From Streptomyces sp. Ru73 (GTDB lineage: Bacteria; Actinomycetota; Actinomycetes; Streptomycetales; Streptomycetaceae): a stretch of 64,000 bases of DNA. The position numbers and the translations under genes are program-made. The stretch covers positions 1 to 64,000 of the forward strand of contig NZ_PQSQ01000020.1 in assembly GCF_002920575.1 (NCBI RefSeq), given 5' to 3'. Below are positions 1 through 8,433 of this stretch, one piece after another (position 1 is the stretch's first letter; every line of letters begins with the position of its first letter). The notes below the pieces were generated by a model. The model did not search any database and was not told where the DNA came from. It saw only the letters and a program-made list of their open reading frames with translations.

Positions 1-533
1 ACCTCCGCAAGCAGCTGGCCACGACCCGCCGTCAGCTGGCCCGGCTCACCCGGGTCGAGGAGCTGGCCGCCGCGCTCCCCGAGGGCACCACCTTCGACCT
101 GCGGCTCGCGGACGACGGGAAGACCGCCACCCGGCCGGCCGCGGAGCTGACCGAGGCCGTGGGGTCGGTCGGCGCTGCGTACGCACCGGAGTGCCTGGCC
201 GCGTGCGAGCTGGCCTTCCACTGCCGCGCGCGGGCCAGGGAAGCGGGGCTCGTCGAGTCGCTGGGCCGCGGCGTCCGGGGCGAGCTGGGCGGCCTGCGCA
301 CGGTCGGCGACGTCCTGGCGGCCGCCTCGGGACCGGCGGCGGACGACGGGGCGACGGACGACCGGGCGGCGGACGGCGCGGAGGACCCCGCGGCCGTGGC
401 ACTGCGCCGCGCCGCCGCCCTGCGCGCCGAGGCGCTGGCTGCGGCCCCGCAGGTGCCCGCGGTGCCCGGTCCGGCCGCGCCCCCGGGTGCCGAACTCACC
501 GGGCGGCAACAGGAGGAGGCGGAGTGTCGCTGA
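1..533 (+). CDS. C-terminal part of a protein with a Cas4/AddB-like cysteine cluster (5' truncated)
   Basis: The reading frame is already open at base 3 and stops at 531-533, so only the last ~176 codons are visible; the start lies outside the window. The visible part begins with a basic helix and then carries a C-x3-C-x5-C cluster (CLAACELAFHC, bases ~191-223), followed by an Ala-rich tail. In PD-(D/E)XK nucleases of the Cas4/AddB/Dna2 type a similar C-terminal cluster holds an iron-sulfur site. That family assignment is my inference, because the nuclease motifs would lie upstream. The gene overlaps the next start by 10 bases and heads an operon with a helicase two genes on. It could be something else if the cysteines are not metal ligands. 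Confidence 0.6.
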   Translation, partial: LRKQLATTRRQLARLTRVEELAAALPEGTTFDLRLADDGKTATRPAAELTEAVGSVGAAYAPECLAACELAFHCRARAREAGLVESLGRGVRGELGGLRTVGDVLAAASGPAADDGATDDRAADGAEDPAAVALRRAAALRAEALAAAPQVPAVPGPAAPPGAELTGRQQEEAECR

Positions 534-2101
534 TCGACGTGCTGGCCCGGCTGGAGGCCGTGGCGGCCGGCCGGGCCACGCCGCTGGCGACCGTGCGGCA
601 CCGCCATCTCGCCGCCCGGCCCCTGGTGTTCGTGCCCCTGACGACCGCCGGTGAGACCGGTGCGCCGCTGGGCGCGCTGGTCGGGACGGACCGCGAGCGG
701 CCGCGGCTGCTGACGGTTCCTCAGCCGCGCGACCGCGACCTGCGGTTCGCCTTCTTCGCCGAACTGGCCGACGCGGTCCTGCCGTACGTGGACTCCTTCG
801 CCGACGACGTCGAGCCCGCCGAGCGCAAGGAGACCGATCCGCAGACCGGCAAGCGCGTCACGGTCGAGGCCGAGCTGTGCGCGGACGCGCCGCAGCTGCT
901 CGTGCCGAGCGCGGCGGGCGTGGAGTTCGTCCGGCTGCTGGGCCGGTCCATGCGCTTCCGGCGGACCGCCGAGCAGGACCCGGACACCCCGCATCCCGCG
1001 CCGCCCCGCGTGCCGCTGCTCGGCCGCTGGCTCACCCACTTCGGCGAGCGCGCCCGGGTGCCCGGCGCCAGTCTGCTGCTGCCGATGACGGGCCTGCTCG
1101 CCCGGCACTGGGCGACCGGCCAGAGCGCGGCCGAGGACCAGCACCTGGGTGCGCTGCTCGCCTGGATCGATCCGCCGGAGGGCGAGTCGGGCGCCGCCGC
1201 GGCGCTCCGTGCCGAGACGGCCAGGGACGCGGACGGGCAGCTGCTGTGCCCGCCGGCGGGCCCCGCGACCGATCCGGCGTTCGACAACGGCCCGCTGGCC
1301 CCGGCCATCGCGCGGTACGACGCCGGACTGCCCGGCGCGCGCGAGGAGTTCGACGCACTCCTGGCGGGGGTGCTGCGGCCGACGTGGGACGCGGTGTGGC
1401 GCGGCGTCGACCTGCTGCGCACGCTGCCCGAGGGGACCAGGGTGGCCGACCGCTGGCGGCGGGACCGCTGGTCCTACACCGCGCACCGGGACCGGGTGCG
1501 GGCCGGTGAGCCGCCGCAGCCCCGGCTGGACGACGCGGTCACGGCCGCGCAGAAGCTCGCCTCGCGGGAGACCGCGCAGGCCCAGCTGGACGCGCACGAG
1601 GCGCTGGACGACCCGCTGGTGATGGCGGGCCGGCGGCTGACCGGCGAGGCCTTCGCCGGCGAGGTGACCGAGGTCGAGATGGCGATGTCCGAGGGGAAGC
1701 GGCCGATGCCGCGGCCCCTGGTCACGCTGCGCACGGGCGACCGCCCCCAGCTGGAGGAGCGGGCGAAGCTCTACCGCCCGCTGGACGGCGGGAAGACGCA
1801 GACGGCGGAGTTCGTGGCGTACGTACCGGACCAGCCGGGCACGCTGGTGGTGCGGCTGACCGGCGGCATGGGGCGCGGCAAGACGCCGGAGCCCGGCTCC
1901 GTGCCGGAGAAGGGCGACCGGGTGTGCTGGACGCTCTTCGAGCACGCGCCGCGCGGCGGCCCTGAGCTGCCGGAGCCGGAGGACACGCCGTGGACGCACG
2001 GCGGGCCGCCGCCCGGCAGCGGTGCCGGCGTCCCGGCCCAGGGCGCCCCGCCCGTACCGCTCCCCGACCCCGACCCCGTGACCGCGGAGGACTTCCTGTG
2101 A
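524..2101 (+). CDS. Conserved protein of unknown function in a helicase operon
   Basis: A 525-residue protein starting at GTG 524. The start sits inside the upstream gene, and an AGGAGG lies at 511-516. I do not recognise a catalytic motif. The first two thirds are mixed alpha/beta. The last ~130 residues (from about RLTGEAFAGEV) look beta-rich and end in a Pro/Gly-rich tail, which could be an OB- or barrel-like nucleic-acid-binding part. The stop TGA overlaps the helicase start (GTGA), so the two are probably translationally coupled. Context suggests a partner of the helicase and the upstream Cys-cluster protein in DNA or RNA processing; this is inference from neighbourhood only. Confidence 0.7.
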   Translation: MSLIDVLARLEAVAAGRATPLATVRHRHLAARPLVFVPLTTAGETGAPLGALVGTDRERPRLLTVPQPRDRDLRFAFFAELADAVLPYVDSFADDVEPAERKETDPQTGKRVTVEAELCADAPQLLVPSAAGVEFVRLLGRSMRFRRTAEQDPDTPHPAPPRVPLLGRWLTHFGERARVPGASLLLPMTGLLARHWATGQSAAEDQHLGALLAWIDPPEGESGAAAALRAETARDADGQLLCPPAGPATDPAFDNGPLAPAIARYDAGLPGAREEFDALLAGVLRPTWDAVWRGVDLLRTLPEGTRVADRWRRDRWSYTAHRDRVRAGEPPQPRLDDAVTAAQKLASRETAQAQLDAHEALDDPLVMAGRRLTGEAFAGEVTEVEMAMSEGKRPMPRPLVTLRTGDRPQLEERAKLYRPLDGGKTQTAEFVAYVPDQPGTLVVRLTGGMGRGKTPEPGSVPEKGDRVCWTLFEHAPRGGPELPEPEDTPWTHGGPPPGSGAGVPAQGAPPVPLPDPDPVTAEDFL

Positions 2102-3456
2102 GCCGCGGAATTCCCGCGCCGGACCGTACGGACTTCGACCCCGGCGCCGCGGCAGCCGCCGCGACCGAGGCGATCCTGCACGACACGCTGCACGGCGACC
2201 GGCGCGGCGTCGTCGTGGACTCGCCGCCGGGCGCGGGCAAGTCGACGCTGGTGGTGCGCGCGGCGCGCGAACTGGCCGCGGCCGGCCGTCCGCTGATGAT
2301 CGTCGCGCAGACCAACGCGCAGGTCGACGACCTCGTGCTGCGGCTGGCCGAGAAGGACCCAGAGCTGCCCGTCGGCCGGCTGCACAGCAGCGAGCCCGGT
2401 GCGTACGACCCGGTGCTGGACGAGGTCGACTCGGTCCGTACGGCCGCGAAGGCCGCCGACCTCAAGGGCCTGCCGATCGTCGTGGCGACGGCCGCCAAGT
2501 GGGCCTACACGAAGGTGGACGAGCCCTGGCCGCACGCGATCGTGGACGAGGCGTACCAGATGCGGTCCGACGCGCTGCTGACCGTGGCGGGCCTGTTCGA
2601 GCGGGCGCTGTTCGTCGGCGACCCCGGGCAGCTGGACCCGTTCAGCGTGGTGGGCGCCGACCAGTGGGCCGGCCTGTCGTACGACCCGTCGGCCAGCGCC
2701 GTCTCCACGCTGCTGGCGCACAACCCCGACCTGCCGCAGCACCGCCTCCCGGTGTCCTGGCGGCTGCCCGCCTCGGCCGCGCCGCTGGTGTCGCACGCCT
2801 TCTATCCGTACACGCCGTTCCGCAGCGGGACCGGCCACGGCGACCGGCGGCTGACGCTGGGCGTGCCGTCGGACGGCTCGGCGGTGGACCGGGTGGTGGA
2901 CGAGGCGGCGGAGACGGGCTGGGGCCTGCTCGAACTGCCCGCGCGCCACACGCCCCGCACGGACCCCGAGGCGGTGCGCGGCGTGGCCCTGGTGGTGCGG
3001 CGGCTGCTGGACCGCGGCGGCGCGACGGTCAGCGAGCGGGGGCCCGACCCGGCGCCGCTGACGGCCGACCGGATCGCGGTCGGCACGGCCCACCGCGACC
3101 AGGCCGCGGCGGTGCGGGCCGCGCTCGCCGACCTGGGCGTCACGGGCGTCACGGTGGACACGGCCAACCGGCTGCAGGGACGGGAGTACGACGTCACGGT
3201 CGTGCTGCACCCGCTGTCCGGCCGCCCGGACGCGACCGCCTTCCACCTGGAGACCGGCCGGCTGTGCGTGCTGGCCTCGCGCCACCGCCATGCGTGCATC
3301 GTGGTGTGCCGGGAGGGCGTGGCGCAGCTGCTGGACGAGCATCCGTCCACGGAGCCGGTGCAGCTGGGGGTGACGGTGAAGTTCCCGGACGGCTGGGAGG
3401 CGAACCACGCGGTGCTGGCCCATCTGGCGGAGCACCGGGTGCCCTGGCGGCCGTAG
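2098..3456 (+). CDS. Superfamily 1 (Upf1/Dna2-like) helicase, AAA-type ATPase
   Basis: A 452-residue protein with a full set of SF1 helicase motifs. Walker A is PPGAGKST at residues 43-50, motif Ia QTNAQVDD at 71-78, motif II VDEAYQ around 149-154 and motif III GDPGQLDP at 174-181. Motif IV is SWRLP at 220-224, motif V TANRLQGREYDV at about 355-366 and motif VI LASRHRH at about 392-398. The invariant Gln and Arg residues are present, so an active ATP-dependent translocase is expected. It is short for the family and lacks obvious accessory domains, which may be supplied by the two genes before it. The chosen start is GTG 2098, overlapping the previous stop; the frame is open further upstream but that would run into the preceding gene. 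Confidence 0.85.
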   Translation: MSRGIPAPDRTDFDPGAAAAAATEAILHDTLHGDRRGVVVDSPPGAGKSTLVVRAARELAAAGRPLMIVAQTNAQVDDLVLRLAEKDPELPVGRLHSSEPGAYDPVLDEVDSVRTAAKAADLKGLPIVVATAAKWAYTKVDEPWPHAIVDEAYQMRSDALLTVAGLFERALFVGDPGQLDPFSVVGADQWAGLSYDPSASAVSTLLAHNPDLPQHRLPVSWRLPASAAPLVSHAFYPYTPFRSGTGHGDRRLTLGVPSDGSAVDRVVDEAAETGWGLLELPARHTPRTDPEAVRGVALVVRRLLDRGGATVSERGPDPAPLTADRIAVGTAHRDQAAAVRAALADLGVTGVTVDTANRLQGREYDVTVVLHPLSGRPDATAFHLETGRLCVLASRHRHACIVVCREGVAQLLDEHPSTEPVQLGVTVKFPDGWEANHAVLAHLAEHRVPWRP

Positions 3457-3546
3457 CCGGGGCCTCGCGGGCGTACGCACGCTGCCGGGGCGTACTTGCG
3501 GAGCGCGGGACAATGGGACGCGGCACACGATCCTGGAGGTAGGTAC

Positions 3547-3924
3547 ATGTCCGAGCCGCAGCCGGCTCCCGACGGGCGCGGCGCAGCGCCCCGGCGTCTG
3601 AAACCGGCGCCGCTGCTCTTCGAGCCGCCCGAGGCGACGGCCGACCCGGAGCACTTCTTCGACCTGGAGTCGATCGAGGACCCGCGCGAGCTGCTGACCC
3701 GTTCCACGGAGCTGGCGCTCGCCTTCCGCGCGGCGGCGGACCGGGCGACGGAGTACCAGGCGATGGCGGCGGCGCAGCTCGCCGACCCGCGGCGGTTCGA
3801 CCGGCTGGCGCTGGCGGTGCTCGCCGAGCGGGCCGACTGGACCGAGGACTACGCCCGCAAGATGGTGGAGTTCGGCCGGTCCCTGCTGCGGGAGGGCGGC
3901 AACCGCCCGGACGAGGCCGGCTAG
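3547..3924 (+). CDS. Small helical protein, unknown function
   Basis: A 125-residue protein, ATG at 3547 with GGAGGT at 3535-3540. The N-terminal ~40 residues are Pro/Ala-rich and likely disordered. The rest (from DPRELLTRSTEL) is predicted by eye to be a bundle of amphipathic helices with many Arg, Glu and Ala residues. It lies 90 bases behind the helicase gene on the same strand, so it may be a fourth member of that operon, though it has its own strong ribosome site. I do not recognise the family. Confidence 0.7.
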   Translation: MSEPQPAPDGRGAAPRRLKPAPLLFEPPEATADPEHFFDLESIEDPRELLTRSTELALAFRAAADRATEYQAMAAAQLADPRRFDRLALAVLAERADWTEDYARKMVEFGRSLLREGGNRPDEAG

Positions 3925-4133
3925 GCCGCCCACCGCGGCCGCCGCGCGGCCCGGCTCGCACACCGGCACCGGCGCACCCGCACCCACGGCGTGCACCGCG
4001 GCTCATGGTCGCCCTCGCGTTGATCATGAGCCGTTGGCATATGCGGTCAGAAGATACTCCGGGTCACTCCCCCGTGTCCCGAATTCCGCCGAACCGCAGA
4101 AACGGAACCACGTGTACCGGTAAACCTGTCGGC

Positions 4134-4730
4134 ATGAGTGACTGGCCCCAGCCCCCGGCCCCCGATCTGCACCCCGCCTCGTACGTCACGCTCGCCGGCG
4201 CCGACTGGCTCGCGTCCGCGAGCCCGCACCCGCGCCGGGTCCACCACCTCTGGGCCACCCATCCCACGGAGCCCAGCGTGCTGCCCTGCGGCACCGTCTT
4301 CGACGTGATCAACGCGCCCGCCCTCTTCGGCCGCCGGGTGGCGGACTGTTTATGGGCGGCGGGGCCCGGCTCCGGGCCCGTGGCGATGCACCGCGGCCGG
4401 CTGCTGCTGTTCGCCGCGCGCGGCACCGCCCAGCGGCTGCCCTCGCTCCTCTCGTGGGAGGAGTGGGGGCGCGCGGTACCGCCGCTGCTGTGCCACGGCG
4501 CCGGCGACGCGGTGAGCATCCCGCCGCTGCACCCCGGCCCGGCCACGCCGGACGCGCCGCTGCCGCCGTCCCGCTGGCTGGTCGCGCCCGACGTGCGGAA
4601 CCCCTGGCTGCCCGGCCCCGACGTGCTGCTGTGGGCGTGCGTACGGGCCGCGCGCACGGCACCCGCCGAGAGCCCGGCGGCCCCGGACGCCGTACGCGCG
4701 GCCCCGTCCGGCGCGGCCGCCCGCCCGTGA
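4134..4730 (+). CDS. Bifunctional primase/polymerase-like (prim-pol N-terminal fold) protein with a TTA codon
   Basis: A 198-residue protein starting MSDWPQPP. The body resembles the short streptomycete proteins annotated as bifunctional DNA primase/polymerase: GTVFDVINAP followed by a hydrophobic strand, GPVAMHRGRLLLF and a C-terminal PDVLLWACVRAA. It has only the N-terminal part of a prim-pol domain and I do not see a full metal-binding triad, so enzymatic activity is doubtful. Leu at codon 73 is encoded by TTA (4350-4352), which in Streptomyces needs the developmentally controlled bldA tRNA. The ribosome site before ATG 4134 is weak; the frame is open upstream to 4005, but that extension has poor codon bias. 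Confidence 0.65.
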   Translation: MSDWPQPPAPDLHPASYVTLAGADWLASASPHPRRVHHLWATHPTEPSVLPCGTVFDVINAPALFGRRVADCLWAAGPGSGPVAMHRGRLLLFAARGTAQRLPSLLSWEEWGRAVPPLLCHGAGDAVSIPPLHPGPATPDAPLPPSRWLVAPDVRNPWLPGPDVLLWACVRAARTAPAESPAAPDAVRAAPSGAAARP

Positions 4731-4756
4731 GCCGGGCCACGGCGGGGAATCGATTT

Positions 4757-4784
4757 TTGCCCACCCCGATCAGGGTGCTAAGGT
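4757..4784 (+). promoter_or_regulatory. Likely vegetative promoter of tRNA-Lys copy 1
   Basis: TTGCCC at 4757-4762 and TAAGGT at 4779-4784 with 16 bases between them, ending 15 bases before the mature tRNA. This fits a HrdB-type promoter; the start of transcription would be near 4791. Confidence 0.5.
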
Positions 4785-4799
4785 TTTCCACGTCAGCAG

Positions 4800-4873
4800 G
4801 CGCCGCTAGCTCAGTTGGTTAGAGCAGCTGACTCTTAATCAGCGGGTCCGGGGTTCGAGTCCCTGGCGGCGCA
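4800..4873 (+). tRNA. tRNA-Lys(CTT), copy 1
   Basis: A 74-nt cloverleaf with a 7-bp acceptor stem (GCGCCGC/GCGGCGC), A discriminator, standard D-arm (GCTC...GAGC), anticodon stem-loop with CTT, and TTCGAGT T-loop. CCA is not encoded. The mature sequence is identical to the copies at 19102-19175 and 23573-23646. Confidence 0.97.
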
Positions 4874-4880
4874 CAGACAG

Positions 4881-4910
4881 CGAAGGCCCTCACTCCGGTG
4901 AGGGCCTTCG
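4881..4910 (+). terminator. Terminator hairpin after tRNA-Lys copy 1
   Basis: A perfect 12-bp stem (CGAAGGCCCTCA / TGAGGGCCTTCG) with a 6-base loop directly after the tRNA. It also sits just past the 3' end of the opposing metalloprotease gene, so it may act in both directions. The same hairpin follows tRNA copy 2. Confidence 0.8.
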
Positions 4911-4941
4911 TCGTTGTCCACGGGCCGGCCGGGCCCGCCGG

Positions 4942-6180
4942 TCACTGCCGGGTGATCCGGACCGTCCAGTCGCCCGCCGCCGTCCGGCCGGTCACCGCGA
5001 CCCGTACGCCGTCCCCCGCGTCCATGCTCTCGCCGACGCCCAGCGGCGCGTCCGCGAGCGGCGGGTGGACCGAGGCGCCCCAGCAGGCCGAGGTGCCCGG
5101 GTGCCCGTCGAGCACCCGCACCGGTCCAGCGCCGGACGCCGTGGCGCCGTCGATCCGGTAGACGAGCACGCCCTCGCGGCACAGGCCCCGGTCGTTGCCC
5201 GCCGCGGTCCGCACCTCCACCGCGACCGCGCTGTTCTCCCCGGTACGGGCCACCAGCAGCCGGGGCCGCTGGGCGCTGCCGGGGCGCATCGGAGCGGCCA
5301 GCGGGCGCAGGCTGCGTACCGTGCTGCCGGTCGCCGGGGCGCAGTCGACCTGGCGGTCGGTGAGCCAGCCGAGCTTCCACTTGTGCCAGCCGAAGGGCTC
5401 GGGGGCCATCCCGAACTGGCTGCCCATGAGGTCCCAGTCCCCCACATAGGTGTCCCAGTCCCCCATGACGTCGGCCGGCCGGTGGTAGAGGTCCGGCAGG
5501 TCGAAGACGTGGCCCGTCTCGTGGGCGAGGACGTTGCGGTCCGGCGGGTTGCTCTCGAAGACGGTGACGAAGCGGTGCAGCGGGGCCCCGTCCGCCATCA
5601 GCGGCCGGTCGAGGTTGACGACCTTGGTCGCGTCGGAGTCGACGCCGGGCGCCTCCGGGTCGGCGACCAGGTAGACGACGTCGTACCGGCCGAAGTCCAC
5701 CTGCGCGTCGGCCGCCGCCACCGCGTCGTCGAGATAGGCGCTGCGCCCCGCGGCGTCCCAGTCGCGCTGTATCCCGTACGCGGCGGACGAGCGCGGCATC
5801 TTCACCCACTCCCGGTGCACGTGGGCGCGCAGCCGGAACTTGCCGTACGAGGCGGTGCGGAAGAAACGGCTGGTCGCGGGGAAGTAATCGGTGGAGAGCC
5901 GGCGCGGGGCCGCGCGCGGCCGGGCGTCCGGGAAGGACAGGAAGATCATGACCGCGTCGAGGGTGTGGGCGGGGCGTGCGTAGGTGCCGTTCCAGGAGTT
6001 CAGGCCCTCGGAGTGGTGGACGTCCGTGCGCGGCAGGGCACAGGAGAGGGTCGCCTCGGACGCGGTGGCGGGCGCGGCGACGATGGAGGTGGCGATGAGT
6101 GCGATCAGCGACGTGGCGATGGCGGCGAACCGCCGGAACGGTCCGTGGTCCACCCCGTCGGGTGTCGGGGAGTGCTCCAC
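4942..6180 (-). CDS. Secreted M6-family (immune inhibitor A-like) metalloprotease
   Basis: A 412-residue secreted protein. The start is GTG 6180, preceded by a strong GGGAGG, rather than codons further upstream. Residues ~15-41 form a signal peptide (basic FRRF, hydrophobic core, ATASE). The zinc site is HETGH at 220-224 followed by FDLPD with Asp230, the HExxHxxxxPD arrangement of M6 peptidases. The WDLMGSQ stretch after it fits the Met-turn. The C-terminal third is beta-rich. It probably digests extracellular protein. It is transcribed divergently from cdgA and shares a 315-bp intergenic region containing a BldD-type box. Confidence 0.85.
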   Translation of the reverse strand: MEHSPTPDGVDHGPFRRFAAIATSLIALIATSIVAAPATASEATLSCALPRTDVHHSEGLNSWNGTYARPAHTLDAVMIFLSFPDARPRAAPRRLSTDYFPATSRFFRTASYGKFRLRAHVHREWVKMPRSSAAYGIQRDWDAAGRSAYLDDAVAAADAQVDFGRYDVVYLVADPEAPGVDSDATKVVNLDRPLMADGAPLHRFVTVFESNPPDRNVLAHETGHVFDLPDLYHRPADVMGDWDTYVGDWDLMGSQFGMAPEPFGWHKWKLGWLTDRQVDCAPATGSTVRSLRPLAAPMRPGSAQRPRLLVARTGENSAVAVEVRTAAGNDRGLCREGVLVYRIDGATASGAGPVRVLDGHPGTSACWGASVHPPLADAPLGVGESMDAGDGVRVAVTGRTAAGDWTVRITRQ

Positions 6181-6290
6181 ATCGACCTCCCGGAACGCAG
6201 TCGGAACATCCCATCCACCCTGTGGGGGTTCGTGGTGCTTCGTCCTGTTCCATGGGGCCAGTTGAGTGACAACAACGCCCCGCTGCGTCA

Positions 6291-6303
6291 TCACACACCG
6301 TCA
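6291..6303. promoter_or_regulatory. Candidate BldD binding site
   Basis: The sequence TCACACACCGTCA matches the BldD consensus TNAC-N5-GTNA at all fixed positions. It lies between the divergent metalloprotease gene (111 bases from its start) and cdgA (193 bases from its start). In S. coelicolor cdgA is an established BldD target. Confidence 0.55.
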
Positions 6304-6417
6304 CGATCGATCGACCAGCGACAGCTGCCGAACAGAGGTGCACAGAAACCGTCAAACTTCTGCCAACGATGCCGATCGTCACGGTTGTGTTGCTGGCTAG
6401 GCCGTCCGGGAAACCTC

Positions 6418-6423
6418 TATGAT
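6418..6423 (+). promoter_or_regulatory. Likely -10 element for cdgA
   Basis: TATGAT, one mismatch from TATAAT, 72 bases before the chosen cdgA start. No convincing -35 is at the usual distance. Confidence 0.35.
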
Positions 6424-6495
6424 CGCCACACTTACACCGCGAATTCCCCTACCCCGAGATCGACCGACCGGACCAGCGCCATGCGGGAGCGAGCA

Positions 6496-8397
6496 GTGAG
6501 CGGACACTCCGACGGCACGAGCCGCGCCTCCGGAGCCACACTGCCCGCGGTCACCCACAGTGACGATCCGGCCAACGAAATCGAAGGGGAGGGCTGCGTG
6601 GGCAGCGAGCGCACCGCCACGGACGGCGCCTCCGGCGGCGTCCCCGCGCCCGGTTCCGGTTCCCCCGCCTCCGCCGGCGGCTACCGCGCCGCCTTCGAGG
6701 CCGCCCGGCTGCCGATGGCGGTCCTCGGCCGGGACGGACTGGTGACCGCCGCCAACCCCGCCTTCGGCGAGCTGCTGGGCCGGGACCCGCGCACGCTGGC
6801 GGCGGCCTCCGCCGCCGACCTCACCGACCTCGGCGGCGACCCGCACATCTGGACCGCGTACCGCGACGTCCTGGCCGGCCGCAGCGACCGGCTGCGCTGC
6901 ACCCGCCGGCTGAAGCACTCCGGGGGCCACTCGCTCTGGGCCGAGGTGAGCGTCGAGCCACTGCCCGGCGGGGACCGGGTCCTGCTCTCCGTCGCGGACG
7001 TCAGCGACCGGCACGACCTCCAGGCCCGGCTGCGCCACCTCCAGATGCACGACCCGGTGACCCGGCTGCCCAACCGGGCCCTCTTCTTCGAGCGGCTGGC
7101 CGCCGCGCTGGAGTCGGCGACGTACGACCGGAACGGCACGGGCCGGATCGGCCTCTGCTACCTCGACCTGGACGGCTTCAAGGCGGTCAACGACACCCTC
7201 GGGCACCGCGTCGGCGACCGGCTGCTGGGCGCGGTTGCGGAGCGGCTGGCCCGCTGCGGCGAGCGCCCAGCGGGCCGGGCCGGGCGCGGCGGGCAGCTGG
7301 TGGCCCGGCTGGGCGGTGACGAGTTCGCGCTGCTGGTCGAGGACTCCACCGGCACCGAGCAGCTGGCCGAGCTCGCGCAGTCCGTGCTGGACGCGCTGCA
7401 GCGGCCCTTCGACCTGGCGGGCCAGCGGCTGTCGGTCTCGGCGAGCATCGGTGTGGTGGAGCGGGCCGCGGCCGGTACGACGGCGACGGGCCTGATGCAG
7501 GCCGCCGACACCACGCTGTACTGGGCCAAGGCGGACGGCAAGGCCCGCTGGACGCTCTTCGACCCCGAGCGCAACGCGCACCGCATGACCCGGCAGGCGC
7601 TCTCCAGCACGCTGCGCCCTGCCGTGGACCGCGGCGAGTTCACGCTGGAGTACCAGCCGCTGGTCGGGCTCGGCGACGGCCGGGCCGAGGGCGTGGAGGC
7701 GCTGGTCCGCTGGCGGCACCCGCAGTTCGGCATGCTGCCGCCGAATCGGTTCATCGGATTGGCGGAGGAGAACGGCGCGATCGTCGAGCTGGGCCGCTGG
7801 GTCCTGGAGCGCGCCTGCCACCAGGCGCGGGCCTGGCAGCTGGCCCGCCCCGACGAGCCCCCGCTCTTCGTCAGCGTCAACGTGGCGGTCCGTCAGGTCT
7901 GGGACTCCGACCTGGTCGCCGACGTGGCCGGCATCCTGGACGAGACCGGCCTCGCACCCGAACTGCTCCAGCTGGAGCTGACCGAGTCGGCCGTGATGGG
8001 CTCGGCGGGCCGGCCGCTCCAGGCCCTCCAGGCGCTCAGCGACATGGGCGTCCGCATCGCCATCGACGACTTCGGCACCGGCTACTCCAACCTGGCCTAT
8101 CTCAGCCGGCTGCCGGTCTCCGTGCTGAAGCTGGACGGCTCCTTCGTCCGCGGCTTCCGCTCGGCGGAGCATCCGAACCCGGCCGACGAGACGATCGTCG
8201 AGGCGCTCGTGGCGCTGGCCCACCGGCTGGGGCTGACCGTCACGGCGGAGTGCGTGGAGAACGCCGAGCAGGCCGAACGGCTGCGCCGCATCGGCTGCGA
8301 CACCGGCCAGGGCTGGCTGTACTCCCGGCCGCTGCCGGCCGACCGGGTGCCCGCACTGCTCACCGGAGCACCGGAGGAACAAGGGGAGCGGGGCTGA
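6496..8397 (+). CDS. cdgA: PAS-GGDEF-EAL cyclic-di-GMP enzyme (CdgA homologue)
   Basis: A 633-residue soluble protein. A PAS domain covers about 63-180 and a GGDEF domain about 183-355 (RLGGDEF at 271-277, intact active loop). An EAL domain runs from about 365 to the end (EAL at 401-403, DDFGTGYS and KLDGSFVR present). Both catalytic signatures look complete, so it could make and degrade c-di-GMP. Domain order and neighbourhood match S. coelicolor CdgA (SCO2817), which affects development and is a BldD target. Start GTG 6496 has GGGAG six bases upstream. GTG 6598 has a GGGGAGG and is a credible alternative, because the codons before it are less biased. Confidence 0.85.
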   Translation: MSGHSDGTSRASGATLPAVTHSDDPANEIEGEGCVGSERTATDGASGGVPAPGSGSPASAGGYRAAFEAARLPMAVLGRDGLVTAANPAFGELLGRDPRTLAAASAADLTDLGGDPHIWTAYRDVLAGRSDRLRCTRRLKHSGGHSLWAEVSVEPLPGGDRVLLSVADVSDRHDLQARLRHLQMHDPVTRLPNRALFFERLAAALESATYDRNGTGRIGLCYLDLDGFKAVNDTLGHRVGDRLLGAVAERLARCGERPAGRAGRGGQLVARLGGDEFALLVEDSTGTEQLAELAQSVLDALQRPFDLAGQRLSVSASIGVVERAAAGTTATGLMQAADTTLYWAKADGKARWTLFDPERNAHRMTRQALSSTLRPAVDRGEFTLEYQPLVGLGDGRAEGVEALVRWRHPQFGMLPPNRFIGLAEENGAIVELGRWVLERACHQARAWQLARPDEPPLFVSVNVAVRQVWDSDLVADVAGILDETGLAPELLQLELTESAVMGSAGRPLQALQALSDMGVRIAIDDFGTGYSNLAYLSRLPVSVLKLDGSFVRGFRSAEHPNPADETIVEALVALAHRLGLTVTAECVENAEQAERLRRIGCDTGQGWLYSRPLPADRVPALLTGAPEEQGERG

Positions 8398-8433
8398 CGG
8401 GGCCCGTCACCGCCCCGGCAGCCCCGTCCCCCG

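Noticed and set aside
1771..3996. 741-codon open frame on the minus strand opposite the helicase operon
   Set aside because: Arg/Gly/His-rich translation without domains; it is the mirror frame of strongly biased coding sequence on the plus strand.
5065..6495. N-terminal extension of CdgA by several hundred residues
   Set aside because: It runs antisense through the metalloprotease gene, whose motifs and signal peptide are clear.
6581..6600. GTG 6598 as the definite cdgA start
   Set aside because: It has a very good ribosome site, but GTG 6496 also has GGGAG at ideal spacing and fits the N-terminus I associate with homologues; kept as an alternative only.
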